Of a stretch of 26,000 nt of DNA, positions 21,877 to 26,000 are shown piece after piece; position 1 is the stretch's first letter, and every line of letters begins with the position of its first letter. The translations under genes were made by a program, and so were the position numbers. Location: positions 11,274 through 37,273 of the IMG/VR virus record IMGVR_UViG_3300030085_001621; one strand, given 5' to 3'. Under the pieces are notes generated by a model. That model worked only from the letters and a program-made list of their open reading frames with translations, did no database searches and was not told the origin of the DNA. The stretch is from a virus.

Positions 21877-22577
21877 CTCGCTAATCCCTCAAGGGTAACA
21901 TCACTCTCAACACCAGTGTTGGGATTGGTTACACTAATCGTATGTGACAACTTCGGCATAGTTTCAAAGAAGTCTTGGAACATACCAAACTGTTTACTGT
22001 TTAGGTTATCCAGGAATTCTAATTTTTCTGCTGTTGTCGAATCGGCACAATCATATACTTGTTCAGTATCGGCAATAGTTACCATACATTCTGCTGCCAT
22101 TGCAAAAACATCATCAACACCAGGACCCTCATCACCAAAATTCATTTTGACAAATGTCGCCATTTTGGGGTAGTCAAGAGTTACAATAATCTCATCAGAC
22201 AATTTCAACTCTTTTTTATGTTTCTTGTCTCTCACGACTTTAATTTCATCGAGAGGGATTTGAATTTGGACCTGTGTCTCACCATCATCAGGGCAGGTAA
22301 CTTGGACATCAACACTCTCACCAACTGATTTTGTGCGAATCTGTAAGAACAGATATTCAACATCAAAAGTTGATAATTTATCAACATCTTTAAGATCTGT
22401 ACAATCTTTAATGATTTTTGTGATCGTGTCCAAAAGTTGTTCTTGATCACCCGTCTCAGTTGCAACCAAAAGTAATTTTTCTTCTTTCACCAGGAAAGGT
22501 CTAAAATTGACAATGGTTTTACCGTCAGACGGTAGTTTCAATTTGTACCTAGGTACATTTAATTTAGGTAATGCCAT
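21864..22577 (-). CDS. gp26: Baseplate hub subunit, gp26-like (T4 baseplate family)
   Basis: This encodes 237 residues, ATG at 22577. The N-terminus MALPKLNVPRYKLKLPSDGK and the following FRPFLVKEEKLLLVATETGD (27-46) match the T4_baseplate family (PF12322). So do the SVDVQVTCPDDGETQVQIQI strands and the acidic C-terminal half with SKQFGMFQDFFETMP (193-207). T4 gp26 is 208 residues. These proteins act with gp51 in assembling the central hub. The last codons contain a slippery T TTT TTC, and the gp51 frame continues in -1. A CTAAATA box lies about 22 bp upstream of its ATG. It follows gp54. Confidence 0.88.
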   Translation of the reverse strand: MALPKLNVPRYKLKLPSDGKTIVNFRPFLVKEEKLLLVATETGDQEQLLDTITKIIKDCTDLKDVDKLSTFDVEYLFLQIRTKSVGESVDVQVTCPDDGETQVQIQIPLDEIKVVRDKKHKKELKLSDEIIVTLDYPKMATFVKMNFGDEGPGVDDVFAMAAECMVTIADTEQVYDCADSTTAEKLEFLDNLNSKQFGMFQDFFETMPKLSHTISVTNPNTGVESDVTLEGLASFFA

Positions 22578-22598
22578 AGAAATTCAATTCAGTAATTT

Positions 22599-22605
22599 TA
22601 TTTAG
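22599..22605 (-). promoter_or_regulatory. Possible late box CTAAATA upstream of gp26
   Basis: The minus strand reads CTAAATA, 22 bp upstream of the gp26 ATG. It differs from NATAAATA by one base pattern but has the same spacing as the CTAAATA upstream of gp4, so it may be a variant late promoter. Confidence 0.35.
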
Positions 22606-22610
22606 GTAGA

Positions 22611-23471
22611 TTAACCAATGTTGTTTAACGAAGGGACGAATCCAGAGAATAATGTTGAAGCAGTATCGTTCAAAAGTCCTGAACCTGTCGTTGGGAAGAC
22701 AAATTCATCATTTCTGGAAGTAGATTCATCAGTGTTGCTATCTGTAGTAGAGGGAACTGTCGAACTACGTTTGCGACCAGCGTCATCAAACTTATTTGCC
22801 GTATAATAGCGATATCTCTCATAATAAAATCCAATCTGTTGAGATGTAATCTTTGACGCGGTGTTATCAAGTCTAATCGATCCAATATTATATGGGAATA
22901 CATTCTCTAATTTGTAACATGCCGTCAGTTTATATTTTCTAGCAAACAAGTTGTTTCCTCCTTCCCTCAATGCTCGTAGCATCTTAGGATCACTGATTGC
23001 CAAACCTCCATCACCTCTCTCCCACTTATAAATCTTCAACTCTGGGCAGACATAATCACCATAATACTGGGTATATTGCTCTGAGTCTGATGCCATCAGT
23101 TGTGTCCATCTTTCAAAGAAAGTCCTCGTATATCCCGATCTCGGCATCTTAAAGGTGATATTGATCTGACTGAATGCTGTATTTGTAGCATACTTAAACG
23201 GAGATCCCACTACTTGTGCTTGACCTGTAGTAATTTGTTTACTTGGTAATTGCACAGAATCTGCATAATAATCTAAAAGTAGATCTAAGTCACCTTGAAC
23301 GGTGAGTTTATCACTACTGACTTCACCAAATGTTTGGGTAAGACATCTAGGAGTGCCAAATCTGACTGAAAATAGGTTTGGGGTGCTTACATGGTTATCA
23401 TCTCTTCTAGAGAATGCCATGAACTCTTGAAAAGAGTTATATCTCGCACCTTCTGGTTGATAGATTGCCAT
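22611..23471 (-). CDS. gp54: Baseplate tail tube initiator, gp54-like
   Basis: From the ATG at 23471 this gives 286 residues. The ATG overlaps the gp4 stop (TAATG); a longer frame to 23528 needs a TTG and 58 bp of overlap. Tail-tube-like patterns include STPNLFSVRFGTPRCLTQTF near 29-48, PSKQITTGQAQVVGSPFKYA near 76-95, NITFKMPRSGYTRTFFERW near 104-122, and LTACYKLENVFPYNIGSIRL near 181-200. These follow the gp19/gp54 tube fold, where a beta-sandwich ends in a P-x-x-I. T4 gp54 is 320 residues and starts tail tube growth on the hub with gp48, which lies just across the divergent promoter here. The C-terminal 50 residues are Ser/Thr-rich. Confidence 0.78.
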   Translation of the reverse strand: MAIYQPEGARYNSFQEFMAFSRRDDNHVSTPNLFSVRFGTPRCLTQTFGEVSSDKLTVQGDLDLLLDYYADSVQLPSKQITTGQAQVVGSPFKYATNTAFSQINITFKMPRSGYTRTFFERWTQLMASDSEQYTQYYGDYVCPELKIYKWERGDGGLAISDPKMLRALREGGNNLFARKYKLTACYKLENVFPYNIGSIRLDNTASKITSQQIGFYYERYRYYTANKFDDAGRKRSSTVPSTTDSNTDESTSRNDEFVFPTTGSGLLNDTASTLFSGFVPSLNNIG

Positions 23472-23893
23472 TAGACTTTGAGTTCCTTTTCGGTAATGAT
23501 TTTGAATTCCCATTGCCTGTCCAAACAAAACTCAGTGGCAGCTTTCCACTTTGCTTGATTGACACTCCAGGTCACAACCTCATTAATGTATCTTTTGGTC
23601 ATTCGTTTTTGTGTTTTGGGTTCCCTTGTTTGCTTAAAGGGTTTAACCTCCACTAAATACTTCTTGTTATCGATTTTCATGTAGAAATCGACGAAGTACC
23701 GATGGTATTTATTATCAACAGGTGATTTATATGGTATTACGCATTCCTCGCTACTCCATTCCTGTATGCTCGGTGTTGTATCACACCAAAGCATGAACTT
23801 ATACTCCCATGACGAACGGTAAGTTATGTTATGGGGATTGCCTTTGTATTTACGAGGAAATTTGGGTTGGTAAGTACCTTGGTAATATCGCAT
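23471..23893 (-). CDS. gp4: Head completion protein, gp4-like nuclease fold
   Basis: This encodes 140 residues, ATG at 23893, near the length of T4 gp4 (150). The start MRYYQGTYQPKFPRKYKGNP and SSWEYKFMLWCD (27-38) are characteristic of gp4/gp50 proteins. A TnsA-like PD-(D/E)xK core is visible: FVDFYMKIDNKKYLVEVK with D69, E82 and K84, preceded by E30. In T4 this protein is added to filled heads before tail joining and has been linked to trimming DNA ends. It leads the leftward structural block and overlaps gp54 by 1 bp. A CTAAATA box lies about 23 bp upstream. Confidence 0.88.
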   Translation of the reverse strand: MRYYQGTYQPKFPRKYKGNPHNITYRSSWEYKFMLWCDTTPSIQEWSSEECVIPYKSPVDNKYHRYFVDFYMKIDNKKYLVEVKPFKQTREPKTQKRMTKRYINEVVTWSVNQAKWKAATEFCLDRQWEFKIITEKELKV

Positions 23894-23898
23894 AAATA
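23891..23898 (+). promoter_or_regulatory. Late promoter box CATAAATA for gp48/gp53
   Basis: The plus strand reads CATAAATA, 33 bp upstream of the gp48 TTG. Its first three bases are the reverse complement of the gp4 start codon. It is the only late box seen for the rightward pair gp48-gp53. Confidence 0.6.
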
Positions 23899-23915
23899 TA
23901 TAAAGACCACTCTAT

Positions 23916-23922
23916 TATTTAG
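23916..23922 (-). promoter_or_regulatory. Possible late box CTAAATA for gp4
   Basis: The minus strand reads CTAAATA, 22-23 bp upstream of the gp4 ATG, in the same short intergenic segment as the rightward CATAAATA. The same variant at the same spacing lies upstream of gp26. Confidence 0.4.
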
Positions 23923-23930
23923 GTGTTACC

Positions 23931-24878
23931 TTGGCGTCAACCTTACGATATCCACTAAGAGCTCCTTCTAGTACGGGAAACAAATTAGTCGATGGACGAA
24001 CTGAAACCGTCGATTATGTTAGATTTGTACGAAAGAGGGTGGATTATAATGCTAAAAGGAACGATAGTAATTATTACGGACTAAATCTTCCGAATAATAA
24101 TGTGGCGTTTGAGTTCAATGACCAGATGGTCTATCTGGCAATGCCACAGAACTTACAGACTTCATATAATCCAGGTTATTCATCGAAAGATCTGGGTGTT
24201 GGTGGTATGCTCGCAGCAGGAATCGTATCAGAGCAAGATCTAGGAACCCCAGAAGGTGCTAACACCACAAAACTCGTCGCTGATCTCCAAAATGCAGCAA
24301 GATCTGCTCTCCCTGAATTCGCAAATGCTGCAGTTGCTCAAATTGCTAACGGTGCTAGTGGTGCGTTAGGTCTTGCAGGGCAGATTGATTCAAATTCATT
24401 AATGCAACTTAGTAAAGGAAAGGTGTTTAATCCATATACTGAACAATTATTCAGTAATATGACATTTAGATCTCACCAGTTCCAATTTAAAATGTTTGCA
24501 AGGGATAAAAGAGAAGCAGAAGAGATATCAAAGATTATTAGATATTTCAAAGAAGGTGCCACTCCTATTTTAGGAGCAGATGCAAACAAGTTCATGGAAA
24601 TTCCTGATAAATTTGATGTTAAGTTCTGTCGATTGGATCCCAATTCTTCAAAACTAGAAGCTTCTAATGATATGCACTTTAAAATGCATACCTCTGTATG
24701 TAATGGTGTAAGTGTTAACTATACTCCCGATGGGCAGTATAATGCATTCAAGTATGCCAATTTCTCTAAGGATACAGATTCGGAGGGAATACCCTTACAA
24801 GTTCCAGCAGTAACACTTAGTCTTTCTTTCTTAGAAAGCAGATTTGTTGGTCAAGAAGACATCATCAAAGGATTTTAA
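23931..24878 (+). CDS. gp48: Baseplate tail tube cap, gp48-like
   Basis: This encodes 315 residues starting at a TTG (23931), with AGGTG about 6 bp upstream as ribosome site; no ATG or GTG fits the frame nearby. The tail-tube-like end is clear: TFRSHQFQFKMFARDKREAE near 178-197, EEISKIIRYFKEG, and PAVTLSLSFLESRFVGQEDI near 293-312. These resemble T4 gp48 (364 residues), which caps the hub and nucleates the tail tube with gp54. The middle (about 90-170) is Ala/Gly-rich. It lies 2 bp before gp53 and is transcribed to the right from a CATAAATA late box, away from gp4/gp54. Confidence 0.82.
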   Translation: MASTLRYPLRAPSSTGNKLVDGRTETVDYVRFVRKRVDYNAKRNDSNYYGLNLPNNNVAFEFNDQMVYLAMPQNLQTSYNPGYSSKDLGVGGMLAAGIVSEQDLGTPEGANTTKLVADLQNAARSALPEFANAAVAQIANGASGALGLAGQIDSNSLMQLSKGKVFNPYTEQLFSNMTFRSHQFQFKMFARDKREAEEISKIIRYFKEGATPILGADANKFMEIPDKFDVKFCRLDPNSSKLEASNDMHFKMHTSVCNGVSVNYTPDGQYNAFKYANFSKDTDSEGIPLQVPAVTLSLSFLESRFVGQEDIIKGF

Positions 24879-24880
24879 AC

Positions 24881-25813
24881 ATGGCAGGATATTTTTCATA
24901 CTTACCAAATGTATATGTTGGAAAGGGTGTCAGTGATGATGAAACCTTTAAGTATCAACTGGTTAAAAATATATTCCGTAAAGTTAGATCTAGAGATGAT
25001 CTAGATCAGTATATCACGCTATTTGAAGCATATGAGGTCTCACCTGGTGATACTCCTGCTTCAGTGGCATACAAATATTTTTCTGATCCGAGAATGGATT
25101 GGGTCGTTCTTATCATCAACAATATAACTGATGTATATGAACAGTGGCCGAAAGAACAAGATGACCTACTTTCTTACATCTACAAAAAGTATGAAGATGC
25201 TGATAGTGTCCATCATTACGAAACTGTCGAAACAATCCTTGATGATGGTACAGTTTATATCAAGGAAGGTATTGAAGTAACAGTAGATTTTCGTGCTGTA
25301 TTACCAGATGGAACTACAAAGACACAGGAAGAGAGTATTTACCCTGTAACTAACTATGAGCATGAATATGCAGTAAATGAGTTAAAACGTCAAATTCGTA
25401 TTCCTACAGGTCAATTGGTAAATCTAATTGTTGAAGAATTTGAAGAATTGGTTGGTTATGAACCTAGTGCTGAACTGGATGAAGAAGGTAATAAGAAGAC
25501 ACCTCTAAGTCTTGCTTCCAGGTTCCTATCAAATACTGGTTCAGTTAACTATAACACTGGTATTGGTGTTGCTGTTGCTTCTGCAACTGGTGCTGTGACT
25601 TATGATGATGGTCCTAGTCTTTCTGCCTCCGCTGGTGTAGCAACCGCAGTTACTGCGACAAGTTCTACAGGAGTTGTTGGCACTACCACAGTTACTACTA
25701 CTGTATCGTCCCCATCACCGTCTCCATCCCCTTCACCCTCACCTTCACCCTCACCTTCGCCTTCTCCCTCCCCATCTCCATCGCCTTCACCTGGTTATGG
25801 TGGCGGATACTAA
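24881..25813 (+). CDS. gp53: Baseplate wedge protein gp53-like with Ser-Pro repeat tail
   Basis: This encodes 310 residues, ATG at 24881, against 196 in T4 gp53. Residues 1-105 match the wedge protein: YFSYLPNVYV (4-13), a helix, then a LysM-like YEVSPGDTPASVAYKYFSDP (51-70) with MDWVVLIINNITD (72-84). Up to about 190 it still resembles gp53 (YAVNELKRQIRIPTG). Residues about 215-276 are low-complexity Ala/Val/Thr/Ser. Residues 277-304 are exactly 14 Ser-Pro pairs followed by GYGGGY. The Ser-Pro codons vary among all TCN and CCN forms, so the repeat is kept at protein level. gp53 joins the wedges around the hub in T4; the tail is an addition of unknown role. Confidence 0.85.
   Translation: MAGYFSYLPNVYVGKGVSDDETFKYQLVKNIFRKVRSRDDLDQYITLFEAYEVSPGDTPASVAYKYFSDPRMDWVVLIINNITDVYEQWPKEQDDLLSYIYKKYEDADSVHHYETVETILDDGTVYIKEGIEVTVDFRAVLPDGTTKTQEESIYPVTNYEHEYAVNELKRQIRIPTGQLVNLIVEEFEELVGYEPSAELDEEGNKKTPLSLASRFLSNTGSVNYNTGIGVAVASATGAVTYDDGPSLSASAGVATAVTATSSTGVVGTTTVTTTVSSPSPSPSPSPSPSPSPSPSPSPSPSPSPGYGGGY
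25709..25792 (+). repeat. (Ser-Pro)14 coding repeat in gp53
   Basis: 84 bp coding for 14 consecutive Ser-Pro pairs at gp53 residues 277-304. Serine uses TCC, TCA, TCT and TCG and proline uses CCA, CCG, CCT and CCC, so the DNA is not a pure hexamer repeat. Confidence 0.95.
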
Positions 25814-25874
25814 AAAACCTTAGAAACCCATTTTTTGCCGCGATTTTTTTTGCGACTTTTTGGGAATCTAAGGT
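25811..25874 (-). terminator. Intrinsic terminator between convergent genes
   Basis: ACCTTAGA (25817-25824) pairs with TCTAAGGT (25867-25874). After a 2-nt internal loop, CCCA (25827-25830) pairs with TGGG (25861-25864). Read leftward, the stem is followed at once by six U residues, the classic form, so it should stop transcripts from the gene at 25899 onward. It could also stop rightward gp53 transcripts, though the T run there is weaker. Confidence 0.75.
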
Positions 25875-25898
25875 CGATTTTCGTTTTGGGGTGTCTAA

Positions 25899-26000
25899 TC
25901 AACCCCCATCGATTTGGCATCCTGCTACAGCACCACCGACAATACCTAGAGGGATTGCCCAGAGGCGTCCGTCTCCACGGGACAGAGCAGCACCTAAACC
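25899..26000 (-). CDS. C-terminal end of a Gly-rich protein (5' end outside window)
   Basis: A minus-strand frame runs in from the right edge and stops with TGA at 25899, giving 33 residues (GLGAALSRGDGRLWAIPLG, then IVGGAVAGCQIDGG). The repeated small residues (G-x-x-G, AVAG) resemble glycine-zipper or short membrane-associated segments. It ends 25 bp before a strong leftward terminator. Too little is visible to assign a function. Confidence 0.5.
   Translation of the reverse strand, partial: GLGAALSRGDGRLWAIPLGIVGGAVAGCQIDGG

Noticed and set aside
25908-25930. A 13-bp match between the right-edge gene and the cassette A promoter spacer
   Set aside because: It encodes part of a protein at one place and is promoter spacer at the other; it is short and unsupported by any other shared sequence.

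Overview
The window looks like part of a T4-like myovirus (cyanophage) that infects marine Synechococcus or Prochlorococcus. The evidence is the combination of T4-type baseplate genes (gp53, gp48, gp54, gp4, gp26/gp51, a gp27-like hub and a gp5 spike) with cyanobacterial auxiliary genes (CP12 and CpeT), several 2-oxoglutarate/Fe(II) oxygenases, five tRNA genes, and T4-type late promoter boxes (NATAAATA). Base composition is moderately AT-rich. Genes are packed tightly, with 1-bp TAATG and 4-bp ATGA junctions.

Layout from right to left. At the far right is the end of a leftward gene (25899-26000) and a strong hairpin terminator. Next come two rightward genes, gp48 (23931-24878, TTG start) and gp53 (24881-25813, with an unusual Ser-Pro tail). 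A 37-bp divergent promoter region at about 23891-23922 separates them from everything else, which is all on the minus strand. The leftward structural block runs gp4, gp54, gp26, gp51 (probably expressed by -1 frameshift from gp26), a 993-aa tape-measure-like protein, a 982-aa protein with two cell-wall hydrolase domains, and a gp27-like hub protein. After the hub comes cargo cassette B (14284-11255): CP12, CpeT, tRNA-Val, a secreted HExxH protein, a cupin and two tandem oxygenases. The gp5 spike gene follows (11236-8687). Then comes cargo cassette A (8631-4279): small proteins, tRNA-Leu, an oxygenase, tRNA-Thr/Ala/Asn, another oxygenase, four small or unknown proteins and a further oxygenase. 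The block ends with three large fibre or virion structural proteins (4243-1), the last of which runs off the left edge.

How it works together. The structural genes build the baseplate hub, tail tube start, tape measure, spike and peripheral fibres. The lysozyme domain of T4 gp5 appears to be missing, and wall hydrolysis seems to be carried by the 982-aa protein. The cargo genes likely alter host carbon metabolism (CP12), phycobilisome or pigment handling (CpeT) and unknown hydroxylation reactions. Each cassette begins with a consensus sigma70-type promoter placed immediately after the stop codon of a hub gene (gp27-like or gp5). Each ends at a late promoter box that restarts structural transcription. 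This suggests the cassettes are expressed early while their neighbours are expressed late.

Most notable observations: a slippery heptamer plus stem-loop at the gp26/gp51 junction; three coding regions whose stop codons lie inside tRNA genes; early-promoter cargo cassettes inside the late block; a 14-fold Ser-Pro repeat at the end of gp53; and a shared N-terminal module in the two giant tail proteins. All names rest on reading the sequence and remembered family motifs; no database search was run.
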